Part shown: piece after piece, positions 1 to 7,951 of the stretch | How the letters are laid out: each line of letters opens with the position of its first letter | How positions within the stretch are numbered: the first letter of the stretch is position 1 | DNA from: Enterovibrio norvegicus_B | GTDB taxonomy: Bacteria > Pseudomonadota > Gammaproteobacteria > Enterobacterales > Vibrionaceae | Reading direction: 5' to 3' | Assembly (NCBI RefSeq): GCF_002876705.1 | Contig: NZ_MDAG01000002.1 | Location: 122,020-186,019 of the forward strand | DNA length: 64,000 nt | Notes under the pieces: generated by a model | What the model was told of the DNA's origin: nothing | The model's database searches: none | The model's input: only the letters and a program-made list of their open reading frames with translations | Made by a program: the position numbers and the translations under genes

Positions 1-1253
1 CCCGCATCGCCGATGACGGCTTCAACACCTGAAATGACGTTACCAGTAATGCTCGCATCTGATTGATACTCTGCACCAGTAAAGTCAGCATGAACGTCAC
101 CGTTTACTTTGAGAGTGTCGAAACTTGTTGCTGCGTTGTATAACTTCACATTCACTTCTTGGCCGAATCTATTAGTAAACGTGCTGCCATCAAAATCATT
201 CACATCAAAAATTAATGTGTCACTTCCAATGCCACCAACGTAAGTATCAACCCCGGCGCCCCCGTCAAGTAAGTTCTCATGGCCATTGCCTGCAGACAGA
301 TGATCGTTGCCTTCACCGCCGAGCAGAGTATTGCTACCAATGCTACCAAATAGGCGATCATCTCCGGCACCGCCGTCGAGAGTATCGTTTCCTTCTTTGC
401 CGTGCAGAACGTCATCGCCGTCACCACCGTAAATGGTGTCGTCACCCTGGCCGCCACGAATGTTATCTTGACCTTCGTCACCATACAGTTCGTCATCACC
501 CTGGCCACCGAAGATCAGGTCATTACCTTCTCCGCCAGAGATGGTATCTTCACCAAGACCACCGTAAACCTTATCATCACCGCCTTCCGCTGAGATAACA
601 TCATCATCAGGTTGGTTTGGTAGGAATTGATTTACATAAACATCAAAGGTGGTATCAACGAAATCACCACGGCCTAAATTCCAACGGTCATCCCAGATAC
701 TGGTATCACCGTCAATCTGTTCATGATCTTGACCATCACCGTTTTCGTTTTCCTGAGAAACATAAACGATAGATTCAATCGCACCTTGGGTAACAATTGG
801 GATTTGGCCTGAGATATCAAGATCAACCTCACCTTCAACATAGCCTTGAGAAGCGCCGTCAGGGATAAGGAAAAGACTGAGTGACGTTGCACCTTCTGTG
901 TCAACACTGAAGATAGTCGCGGAGGTTGCAGTTTGTGCATTGGCAGCAAGTACTTCAGCGCTCAACACATTACCATCACTATCGAGGAGGAAATATCCAA
1001 CAGTATTGTTGAATTCAGTGTCGTTGGTGAAATTCGATAGGCTGATATTAAATGTATCACCCTCACTGACATCGTAAGTTCCGTCAGCGTTTCGTGCGCT
1101 CGGAGACGCGCCATTAGCTAACTCGCCGCCGATAATGAGATCATTCCCATCACCACCGTTGAGAATATCATCCCCCTCCAACCCATAGATGGTGTCGTCG
1201 GTAGAAGTGCCGTTTAACGTATCGTTTTGGTTAGTACCAATAATAGAAGCCAT
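1..1253 (-). CDS. RTX-type calcium-binding repeat protein (partial; C-terminus beyond window)
   Basis: Continuous reading frame from an ATG at 1253 to the left edge, about 417 codons, with no stop, so the C-terminus is missing. The N-terminus holds one block of glycine/aspartate-rich nonapeptides of the GGxGxDxUx kind. A non-repetitive domain of about 150 residues follows (roughly residues 45-195); its content resembles DUF4114. A second block (about residues 215-325) contains ten or so further RTX nonapeptides, then a beta-rich segment. Such proteins are secreted and fold on binding extracellular calcium; export by a type I system is usual for the family, but the C-terminal signal and any exporter genes are outside the window. 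No N-terminal signal peptide is visible. The Shine-Dalgarno is weak (GGGCA about 8 bases upstream). The exact function (adhesin, enzyme or toxin) cannot be told from this part. Confidence 0.85.
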   Translation of the reverse strand, partial: MASIIGTNQNDTLNGTSTDDTIYGLEGDDILNGGDGNDLIIGGELANGASPSARNADGTYDVSEGDTFNISLSNFTNDTEFNNTVGYFLLDSDGNVLSAEVLAANAQTATSATIFSVDTEGATSLSLFLIPDGASQGYVEGEVDLDISGQIPIVTQGAIESIVYVSQENENGDGQDHEQIDGDTSIWDDRWNLGRGDFVDTTFDVYVNQFLPNQPDDDVISAEGGDDKVYGGLGEDTISGGEGNDLIFGGQGDDELYGDEGQDNIRGGQGDDTIYGGDGDDVLHGKEGNDTLDGGAGDDRLFGSIGSNTLLGGEGNDHLSAGNGHENLLDGGAGVDTYVGGIGSDTLIFDVNDFDGSTFTNRFGQEVNVKLYNAATSFDTLKVNGDVHADFTGAEYQSDASITGNVISGVEAVIGDA

Positions 1254-1732
1254 TTTTCATTGCCCTGTGTATAGATAGAGCCGAAGCTCTGCAACTGACA
1301 TTCATCGAAAATCCCAACACCGTTTATGTCCGTCATCGCGATGAGATCGCGATGCGATTATTCGCCTTGCAGTCGACGCTTTATGTTGTGTTGAGTGAGA
1401 AAGGTACTGAGAAGACCGACGACTATCTGGCCTTGTACCTAGGGAGAATGTAAATGTACGAATTTCTATGACAAGCGATGAGCTGTGAATTAAGTGGAAT
1501 ATGGAAGATAGTCTGATGTAAGTGTGACCAGATATTTTCTTAAAGTATGTAATACCGTATATGGAAAGTGCTAATAAAGAGGGGATAGGGCGATATGGGA
1601 ATGGGTCTCACTTCCCCGATTTTCCGCGGTTTTTTGCCAGAAAATGCATTTAATTCGTTGTAAAACGACCGTGTCTGGAATTTATTTCAGGCCTTTCTCT
1701 GTAGTATGTTTTGTACAATAATCTGAATTGCT

Positions 1733-1754
1733 AATGTACGTTTATTTGTACATT
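1733..1754. repeat. Inverted repeat AATGTAC-N8-GTACATT
   Basis: Perfect 7-bp arms separated by 8 bases in the AT-rich leader, with a further TTGTACAA-like core at about 1711-1718. The shape suits a dimeric regulator's operator. No regulator can be named from the sequence. Confidence 0.3.
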
Positions 1755-1827
1755 AATGCGATGTGACATGGGAAAGGGGTTCGAACGAATTGGGCACATT
1801 TATTCATACACCCATGGTCAGTGTAGG

Positions 1828-1899
1828 GGCAATGTTAAAAATAGGAATGATGTGAGAAATGGGGACAATGTGAGAAATAGCGGCAATGTTCGGAAAGTG
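1828..1899. repeat. Four degenerate 18-bp tandem units
   Basis: Units begin at 1828, 1846, 1864 and 1882 and share the core CAATGTgAGAAATaG with variations. The period of 18 keeps a reading frame of six codons, but no ribosome-binding site precedes the only frame through it. Function unknown. Confidence 0.5.
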
Positions 1900-1918
1900 A
1901 AGAACGAGTGTGCAAAGC

Positions 1919-1943
1919 AAAAAGCCAGCAGAATACTGCTGGC
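1919..1943 (-). terminator. Rho-independent terminator of ansA
   Basis: An 8-bp perfect GC-rich stem (1924-1931 with 1936-1943), a 4-base loop and a run of five U on the minus strand, 26 bases past the ansA stop. Confidence 0.85.
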
Positions 1944-1968
1944 TTTGGGTGTGCGTTAACGAGGTTGC

Positions 1969-2979
1969 TTAGTGGGTTAATTCGCCACGAAGGTCTTGTT
2001 GCAGCATGGTACGAGTGATATCCATTGGCAGATTCTGGCTTAACAAATAATGCAGTTTTGCCAATGCAGCTTCTGGGGTCATGTCATAACCGCTTAGCAC
2101 GCCAGCTTCTGCAAGCGCACAGCCTGTGGCATAGCCACCCATGTTTACTTTACCGGCAAGACATTGTGTGAGGTTTAGAACAATGACGCCGCGTTGAGTC
2201 GCTTCTTTCAGTAAGCCCAATAGTTCTGCATTTTGTGGGGCGTTACCAACACCAAATGTCAGTAATATCATGGCATTGACCGGTTGCTTTAGTGCATTGC
2301 TTATCACATCCGGTGAGATACCCGGGTACATCATGATGATGGCGACAGGTTGCTCTGTGATGGTATGAACCTTAAACGCTCCTTCTGGCTTTTTATCAAT
2401 CTCCGCACCGTGAAGTTGAATATTGATACCTGCTTCAAGCAGGGAAGGCAGATTTGGCGACGTGAAAGCGTTAAAGCCATCAGCATGAGATTTGGTGCTG
2501 CGGTTGCCACGAAGTAATTGGTTGTTGAAGAACAATGTGACTTCGTTAATCGGGTAATTTGCGGCGATATGCAGAGAATTTAGCAAGTTGGCTTGGCCAT
2601 CGGAACGAAGTTCAGCCAAAGGGATTTGTGACCCTGTTACGATAACGGGCTTATCCAAATTCTCTAGCATGAAAGAAAGCGCTGATGACGTGTACGCCAT
2701 GGTGTCAGTACCATGCAAGATCACGAAGCCATCATACTTGTCGTAGTTGTCGCGGATATCGTCAGCAATGCGTTGCCAATCCGCTGGCGTCATGTCTGCA
2801 GAATCAATGAGTGGACTGTACTCATGGATCGTGAATTCAGGCATTTCTGGGCGATGGAATTCAGGCATTTGCTTCAGCTGTTCTTGCATAAAGCCAGACA
2901 CTGGAATGTATCCCTGTTCAGATTTAAGCATGCCGATCGTGCCGCCTGTATAGGCGATGTAAATATGTTTTCTTTCCAT
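1969..2979 (-). CDS. ansA: L-asparaginase I, cytoplasmic type
   Basis: About 336 residues, the length of E. coli AnsA and closely similar throughout. It hydrolyses asparagine to aspartate and ammonia in the cytoplasm. The two catalytic-site threonine motifs of the family are present: YTGGTIG at about residues 9-15, and HGTDTM near residue 90. No signal peptide is present, which separates it from the periplasmic type II enzyme. I place the start at the ATG at 2979, which gives the family's usual N-terminus; a GTG two codons upstream is also possible. Neither has a strong Shine-Dalgarno. The gene follows sppA on the same strand, as in enterobacteria, but a strong terminator stands between them, so it probably has its own promoter. 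Confidence 0.96.
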   Translation of the reverse strand: MERKHIYIAYTGGTIGMLKSEQGYIPVSGFMQEQLKQMPEFHRPEMPEFTIHEYSPLIDSADMTPADWQRIADDIRDNYDKYDGFVILHGTDTMAYTSSALSFMLENLDKPVIVTGSQIPLAELRSDGQANLLNSLHIAANYPINEVTLFFNNQLLRGNRSTKSHADGFNAFTSPNLPSLLEAGINIQLHGAEIDKKPEGAFKVHTITEQPVAIIMMYPGISPDVISNALKQPVNAMILLTFGVGNAPQNAELLGLLKEATQRGVIVLNLTQCLAGKVNMGGYATGCALAEAGVLSGYDMTPEAALAKLHYLLSQNLPMDITRTMLQQDLRGELTH

Positions 2980-3035
2980 CTTCACAAATTCAATGTTGCC
3001 GAGGTAGTGGCGGCATTATACGTACCAGTGGCGCG

Positions 3036-3060
3036 AAAAAAACCCCGGCACTTGCCGGGG
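3036..3060 (-). terminator. Rho-independent terminator of sppA
   Basis: A GC-rich stem (3043-3049 with 3054-3060) with a short ACTT loop and a seven-base U run on the minus strand, immediately past the sppA stop. Confidence 0.88.
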
Positions 3061-3065
3061 AGTTC

Positions 3066-4922
3066 TCAGTTTTCGAAATAGCGGCAACTTGGACACAGGG
3101 CATAGCGTCCATTTGGATCGTTGAGGTTAGTTAAATTGTTGATTTCTGATGCCGCAGCGTTAGCAAACTGTTCAAATGCTGGTGGCAATACCGACGCAGT
3201 ATCAAGACCGACAAAAACCAAGGTTTGATTGATCATGTCATAAATAAATTGCTGCGCAGGGGTCAGAGGTTCTTCCATCCAATCTAACGAGTAATCGGTA
3301 ATGCCTGCTAATTCTGCTGCAACAGAAATGGCATCGTCAAAATCGCCCATCTGATCGACCAGCCCGCGCTTCATCGCGTCATAACCGGTCCAAACGCGAC
3401 CTTGAGCCACCTGATCGACATCTTCAACGGATAGGTTTCGCTGGCTTGCTACGAGCTGAATAAAGCGTTGGTAACCATTTTCGATGCCAAGCTGCATGAT
3501 TTCACTGACTTCTTCAGGCAAGGCGCGTGTAACACCAACGCCCGCAAGTGGCGTTGTACCAATACCGTCGTTGTAGACACCATATTTTGCTAGCGCATCT
3601 TCAAAGGTAGTCAAAATGCCAAAAATACCAATAGAGCCAGTAATGGTGGTAGGCTGTGCCAAAATGCGGTTGGCGCTGGTGGATATCCAATAACCGCCAG
3701 ATGCCGCAACACTCGACATAGAAATCACAACAGGCTTACCCGCCTCTTTTAGTGCTTCTACTTCATTGCGGATCACTTCAGAGGCAAATGCACTGCCGCC
3801 TGGGCTATCAACACGAAGCACGACGGCTTTCACTGCATCGTCCAAACGTGCTTCACGGAGCAGCGCGGCGGTGGTGTCGCCACCCACTGTGCCTTCTCGC
3901 TCATAGCCATCAATGATGGCACCGCTAGCAACAACCACGGCAATTTGGTCTGCCTTCGGTAACGTGAAATCGTTGGCGTTGTAATCGTAAATGCTGACGT
4001 AGTTAAAGCTGTCATCCCCGTCGCTACCAAATGTTTCGGCCAGCTTGGTTCGGATTTGTTGGCGTGTCACCAACGCATCAACCAAGCCTAGGTTTTGAGA
4101 AAGCTTGGCGAAATCGCCATTTGCTGCCTTGATGGCGCTGAGCAAGGTTGCAGAATCCGGCGAAATGGATTCGACCGTCACACCACGGTTCATGGCGATA
4201 TCGTCAACGAATGCCCCCCAAAGCTGATTGAGCCAAACCGCGTTGGCTTCGCGTGCTTGTTCCGACATCTCAGTGCGCGTGTAGGGTTCTACAAATGATT
4301 TGTAGGTACCGACGCGGAACACATGGGTGTTGATATCGAGGTTTTTCAACAAATCTTTGAAGTAAAGGTTGTACGTGCCATAGCCGCGCAGCAACACTGC
4401 GCCGTCTGGCGACATCATGATCTCGTCAGCATAGCTGGCAAGGTAATATTGGCTTTGGTTGTAGTGCCCGCCAATCGCCACCACGGATTTCCCGGCCGCT
4501 TTAAACTCGTTAATTGCTTTCGCAATGTACCGCAGTTTAGTGAGGCTAGTTTCTGACATGTCGGACAAACTCAGTACCATGCCGTTGATCTTGTCATCTT
4601 TGGCGGCGGCACGAATTTGATCGACAACATCAAACAGCACGGTTTCAACTTCTACCGAGCGGCCAATGAGGTTTTGGGTGGCAATGTCATAGGGATCTAA
4701 GCGACGCTGTTTTTCAACAATCGGGCCTGAAATATCAACGAGCAGAGCGCGAGCAGGTTGATCGGTTGGTGTTGGTAACTCTGCATCTTCAATCGTAAAG
4801 GCAAAGTAAATAGCAACGAGTAGACCAATAAAAAGCACGTTGAGTATTAACTGACGTGCAAACCCCAATATCTTCCAACACCACTTCAAGATGGTGCCTA
4901 GAAACTTAAAAAGCATTTTCAT
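3066..4922 (-). CDS. sppA: Signal peptide peptidase SppA (protease IV), 67K type
   Basis: 618 residues, the full length of the two-domain enterobacterial type. It is an inner-membrane serine protease that degrades cleaved signal peptides on the periplasmic side. One hydrophobic anchor lies at about residues 24-43. The catalytic lysine is K208 in GTYKSF and the nucleophile is S408 in VAASGGYW, matching K209 and S409 of E. coli SppA. The ATG at 4922 is preceded by GGAA at a good distance. It lies upstream of ansA as in E. coli. The short C-terminal tail after about residue 600 contains a CPSC motif that I cannot assign. Confidence 0.95.
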   Translation of the reverse strand: MKMLFKFLGTILKWCWKILGFARQLILNVLFIGLLVAIYFAFTIEDAELPTPTDQPARALLVDISGPIVEKQRRLDPYDIATQNLIGRSVEVETVLFDVVDQIRAAAKDDKINGMVLSLSDMSETSLTKLRYIAKAINEFKAAGKSVVAIGGHYNQSQYYLASYADEIMMSPDGAVLLRGYGTYNLYFKDLLKNLDINTHVFRVGTYKSFVEPYTRTEMSEQAREANAVWLNQLWGAFVDDIAMNRGVTVESISPDSATLLSAIKAANGDFAKLSQNLGLVDALVTRQQIRTKLAETFGSDGDDSFNYVSIYDYNANDFTLPKADQIAVVVASGAIIDGYEREGTVGGDTTAALLREARLDDAVKAVVLRVDSPGGSAFASEVIRNEVEALKEAGKPVVISMSSVAASGGYWISTSANRILAQPTTITGSIGIFGILTTFEDALAKYGVYNDGIGTTPLAGVGVTRALPEEVSEIMQLGIENGYQRFIQLVASQRNLSVEDVDQVAQGRVWTGYDAMKRGLVDQMGDFDDAISVAAELAGITDYSLDWMEEPLTPAQQFIYDMINQTLVFVGLDTASVLPPAFEQFANAAASEINNLTNLNDPNGRYALCPSCRYFEN

Positions 4923-5124
4923 GAATGATTCCAGCGACTTTCCCTAGACATAATCGTAACGAATCCTATTTGGAATGCTAGGGTCTGAGGGTTTTTGATA
5001 GCACTATTCTACATAAACCGTCGGCAAGACCTCATAAAAGTCTATGTAATTAGATAAAAAATCCTCTACGCCGTGCCTTCGGTGCTGGTATTTGATCGGT
5101 GTTGTAAAAATGTAAACAAACGTT

Positions 5125-5162
5125 TGAATTTTTGGTTTTGCAGGCTTATCTTGGTCGGACCA
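5125..5162 (+). promoter_or_regulatory. fadH promoter with FadR-like operator
   Basis: The palindrome TGGTCGGACCA at 5152-5162 has the GGTCnGACC centre of the FadR operator. It sits 28 bases before the fadH start. A possible promoter overlaps it: TTGAAT at 5125-5130 and TATCTT at 5147-5152, spacing 16. FadR would then block transcription until long-chain acyl-CoA releases it. The outer bases differ from the full 17-bp consensus. Confidence 0.65.
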
Positions 5163-5190
5163 GAACTCATAATAAGAATGGAAGCGCCTA

Positions 5191-7200
5191 ATGAATTCGC
5201 CTTACCCTCACTTGCTCGCTCCACTGGATCTTGGTTTTACCCAGTTGAAAAACCGTGTGTTGATGGGTTCCATGCACACCGGGCTGGAAGAATCTAACGA
5301 TGGGTTTAAAAAGCTCTCTGCCTTTTATGCTGAGCGTGCCAAAGGGGGTGTCGGGCTCATTGTTACAGGGGGCTTTTCGCCAAATTTCCGTGGCCGATTG
5401 CACCCACTCAGTGCGCAGTTCAGCAGCGGTAGAGCGGCGAGGGCACACCGAAACATTACGGATGCTGTTCATGAAAATGGCGGGAAGATCGCCCTTCAAC
5501 TCCTTCATGCTGGGCGTTATGCCATGCATCCTTTTGCGTTAAGTGCTTCCGAGGTGCGTTCACCGATTTCTAAATTTGCACCTTCTGAAATGAGTGAACG
5601 CCAAATCAGAAACACGATCAGTGATTTCGCGAAGAGTTCAGAACTTGCGCGTGAAGCGGGGTACGACGGCGTTGAAATCATGGGTTCTGAGGGCTATTTG
5701 ATTAACCAATTCATCTGTAAGCGCTCAAATAACCGTTACGACGCATGGGGCGGCAGCTATGCGAACCGCTCACGTTTCCCGATTGAAATCGTGAAAGCAG
5801 TGCGTGAGCGAGTGGGGAAAGATTTCATCATTATTTTCCGACTTTCCATGCTGGATTTGGTGGAACAGGGCAGCACGCATGATGAAGTGGTTGAATTGGC
5901 CAAAGCCCTCGAAGCGGCAGGCGTGACCATTTTAAACACCGGTATCGGTTGGCACGAAGCCCGTGTTCCTACCATTGCAACCCAAGTACCGCGCGCGGCG
6001 TTCAGTTGGGTCACTGAAAGATTGAAAGGGGAGGTTAATATTCCTCTCGTGACCTGTAACCGCATTAACACGCCAGAAGTGGGCGAATCGATTTTGTCGA
6101 GCGGGCAGGCCGATATGGTTTCGATGGCGCGCCCTTTCCTAGCGGATGCCAACTTTGTGGTGAAGGCCGAAGCAGATCGCTCGGACGACATCAATACATG
6201 TATTGCGTGTAATCAGGCATGCCTTGACCATGTGTTTAAAGGCAAGCGCGCGAGCTGCCTGGTTAACCCACAAGCGTGTTATGAAACAGAACTGGTGGTT
6301 GCACCTGCGACTGCCAAACGAAAAGTTGCTGTGGTCGGCGGCGGCATGGCCGGTATGTCCTGCGCTGTGACGGCGGCCGAGCGTGGCTTTGATGTTGTGT
6401 TGTTTGAAAAAGCCCCTCAGCTAGGCGGCCAGTTCAATCTTGCTATGCAAATCCCCGGTAAAGAAGAATTCAAGGAATCAATCCGATACTTCACGCGTCG
6501 CGTTGAGCAGTGTGGCATTGACGTTCGCTTGAATACCGAAGTGAATGCGGAATCGCTCGATGGGTTTGATGAGGTGGTGATCGCCACAGGCGTGAAACCG
6601 AGAATGCCAAACATTCCGGGTATTGATCACGAGAAAGCCATCGATTACCAAACGTTTATTCGCGAGCAGCCTGAGTTGGGCGGACGCATTGCGATTGTCG
6701 GTGCTGGCGGTATTGGTATTGATGTCGCGACCATGATCACTGAACCTGAAGATCAAACCTTGGATGAGTGGCTGCAAGATTGGGGCATTGATAAATCGTT
6801 GTCTCATGAGGGCGGGTTACTTCCTGCGCCACATTATGTTGCCCAACGCCAAGTGTGGCTGTTGCAACGTCGCCAAGGACGTGTTGGTAAAGGCCCGGGT
6901 AAAACGACAGGCTGGATCCACCGTAAGACGTTGGAAAAACGCGGTGTGGAACTGCTCGGCGGAGTAAGTTACGAAAAGATAGATGATGCAGGTTTGCACA
7001 TTACCTTGGAAGGGCAAGAGCACATTCTTCCTGCGGATCATGTCATCATTTGTGCCGGTCAAGAATCGGTTAATGGGTTGGTGGCTGAGCTCGAAACCAA
7101 GGGCATTAATGCACACATTATTGGTGGCGCAGAAAAGGCCGGAGAGCTTGATGCAAAACGCGCGATTCGACAAGGTGTTGAGCTCGCAATCACGCTTTAA
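5191..7200 (+). CDS. fadH: 2,4-dienoyl-CoA reductase (NADPH), FadH
   Basis: 669 residues, the usual length. It reduces 2,4-dienoyl-CoA during beta-oxidation of unsaturated fatty acids. The N-terminal half is an Old-Yellow-Enzyme-type FMN barrel (about residues 1-330). A cysteine cluster for the 4Fe-4S centre follows (CIACNQAC, then CLVNPQAC). The second half binds FAD and NADPH, with dinucleotide motifs VAVVGGGMAGM near residue 380 and IVGAGGIGID near residue 500. It stands between sppA and the ydjA-like gene, which are adjacent in E. coli, so fadH looks inserted into a conserved order. A FadR-type site lies just upstream and a hairpin terminator follows. Confidence 0.96.
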   Translation: MNSPYPHLLAPLDLGFTQLKNRVLMGSMHTGLEESNDGFKKLSAFYAERAKGGVGLIVTGGFSPNFRGRLHPLSAQFSSGRAARAHRNITDAVHENGGKIALQLLHAGRYAMHPFALSASEVRSPISKFAPSEMSERQIRNTISDFAKSSELAREAGYDGVEIMGSEGYLINQFICKRSNNRYDAWGGSYANRSRFPIEIVKAVRERVGKDFIIIFRLSMLDLVEQGSTHDEVVELAKALEAAGVTILNTGIGWHEARVPTIATQVPRAAFSWVTERLKGEVNIPLVTCNRINTPEVGESILSSGQADMVSMARPFLADANFVVKAEADRSDDINTCIACNQACLDHVFKGKRASCLVNPQACYETELVVAPATAKRKVAVVGGGMAGMSCAVTAAERGFDVVLFEKAPQLGGQFNLAMQIPGKEEFKESIRYFTRRVEQCGIDVRLNTEVNAESLDGFDEVVIATGVKPRMPNIPGIDHEKAIDYQTFIREQPELGGRIAIVGAGGIGIDVATMITEPEDQTLDEWLQDWGIDKSLSHEGGLLPAPHYVAQRQVWLLQRRQGRVGKGPGKTTGWIHRKTLEKRGVELLGGVSYEKIDDAGLHITLEGQEHILPADHVIICAGQESVNGLVAELETKGINAHIIGGAEKAGELDAKRAIRQGVELAITL

Positions 7201-7218
7201 ACGTTCGATATAAATCCG

Positions 7219-7252
7219 CAAAAGCCAGAGGGAAATATCCTTCTGGCTTTGT
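7219..7252 (+). terminator. Probable terminator of fadH
   Basis: Stem AAAGCCAGA/TTCTGGCTTT with an inner GGGA/TCC extension, followed by a short T-rich run (TTTGTGTTATCTT). The U tract is imperfect. Confidence 0.6.
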
Positions 7253-7292
7253 GTTATCTTGAGGGTAATTGTTTTCTTAAATTGGATCATTC

Positions 7293-7841
7293 ATGGACGC
7301 TTTAAGCCTACTGACACAACGTCGCTCTATCCCTCGTCTTTCTGAGCCAGCGCCATCCGGCGATGCCCTAAACAACATGATTGCTGCGGGGCTTCGTGCT
7401 CCCGACCATGGCGGATTAACGCCTTGGCAATTTGTGGTGGCGACAGGCGAAGGGTTGGAGACGCTTTCTGACATTTTGAAACGTGCCGCTGAATCCGAAA
7501 ACGCCGAAGACGCTGTGGTTGAAAAAGCGATGAAATCGCCGTTTCGTGCGCCCATGGTGATCACTGTCATCGCTCGCACCAAACAGCATGACAAAGTCCC
7601 TGTGATTGAACAGCACATTTCTGCGGGTTGTGCTGCTCAGGCGATGCAAATGGCGGCGGTGGCTCAGGGCTTCCAAGGATTTTGGCGAACAGGGAAGTGG
7701 GCGTATCACCCTGTCGTACGTGAAGCGTTTGATGTGTCCGGTGATGATGAAATCGTTGGCTTTTTGTATGTAGGAACACCGGGGTGCGAGCCTGCCAATC
7801 CACCTAAGCGTGACACCGACAAATACGTTACCTTCCTGTGA
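7293..7841 (+). CDS. ydjA: NAD(P)H nitroreductase, YdjA type
   Basis: 182 residues, about the size of E. coli YdjA. A small FMN-dependent nitroreductase of the cytoplasm; the natural substrate of YdjA is unclear. The N-terminal RRSIPRL stretch binds FMN phosphate in this family, and GFQGFWRTG is the matching C-terminal flavin contact. Its position before topB and near sppA-ansA is the enterobacterial order (apart from the inserted fadH), which supports the YdjA assignment over other nitroreductases. It has its own short upstream gap and a perfect hairpin after the stop. Confidence 0.9.
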   Translation: MDALSLLTQRRSIPRLSEPAPSGDALNNMIAAGLRAPDHGGLTPWQFVVATGEGLETLSDILKRAAESENAEDAVVEKAMKSPFRAPMVITVIARTKQHDKVPVIEQHISAGCAAQAMQMAAVAQGFQGFWRTGKWAYHPVVREAFDVSGDDEIVGFLYVGTPGCEPANPPKRDTDKYVTFL

Positions 7842-7863
7842 TCTTCTGAATCCAACTTAACGC

Positions 7864-7895
7864 AAATAACTGGATGAATATCCAGTTATTTGTTG
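7864..7895 (+). terminator. Hairpin terminator after ydjA
   Basis: A 12-bp perfect stem (7864-7875 with 7880-7891), GAAT loop, ending in ATTTGTT. The stem is AT-richer than most, so termination may be partial. Confidence 0.65.
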
Positions 7896-7951
7896 TTAAT
7901 AATACGCGATTTCGCTAAATTAACGCCAATACCCTCAGTTTAGATTTCTTC

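Larger units (their letters stand above)
1254..1918. other. Long intergenic leader upstream of the RTX gene, no convincing gene
   Basis: About 665 bases between the RTX gene start and the ansA terminator. The stretch 1247-1453 on the plus strand is open, has a composition like coding DNA and ends in TAA, but has no proper start; it may be the 3' remnant of a lost gene. From about 1460 to 1750 the sequence is AT-rich and probably carries the RTX promoter. An inverted repeat sits at 1733-1754 and four 18-bp tandem units at 1828-1899. A 67-codon frame at 1756-1959 runs through the repeats and the ansA terminator, and I do not regard it as a gene. Confidence 0.5.

Noticed and set aside
1756..1959. 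67-codon plus-strand frame with a hexapeptide repeat
   Set aside because: No ribosome-binding site; the repeat comes from the 18-bp DNA units and the C-terminus is the ansA terminator hairpin.
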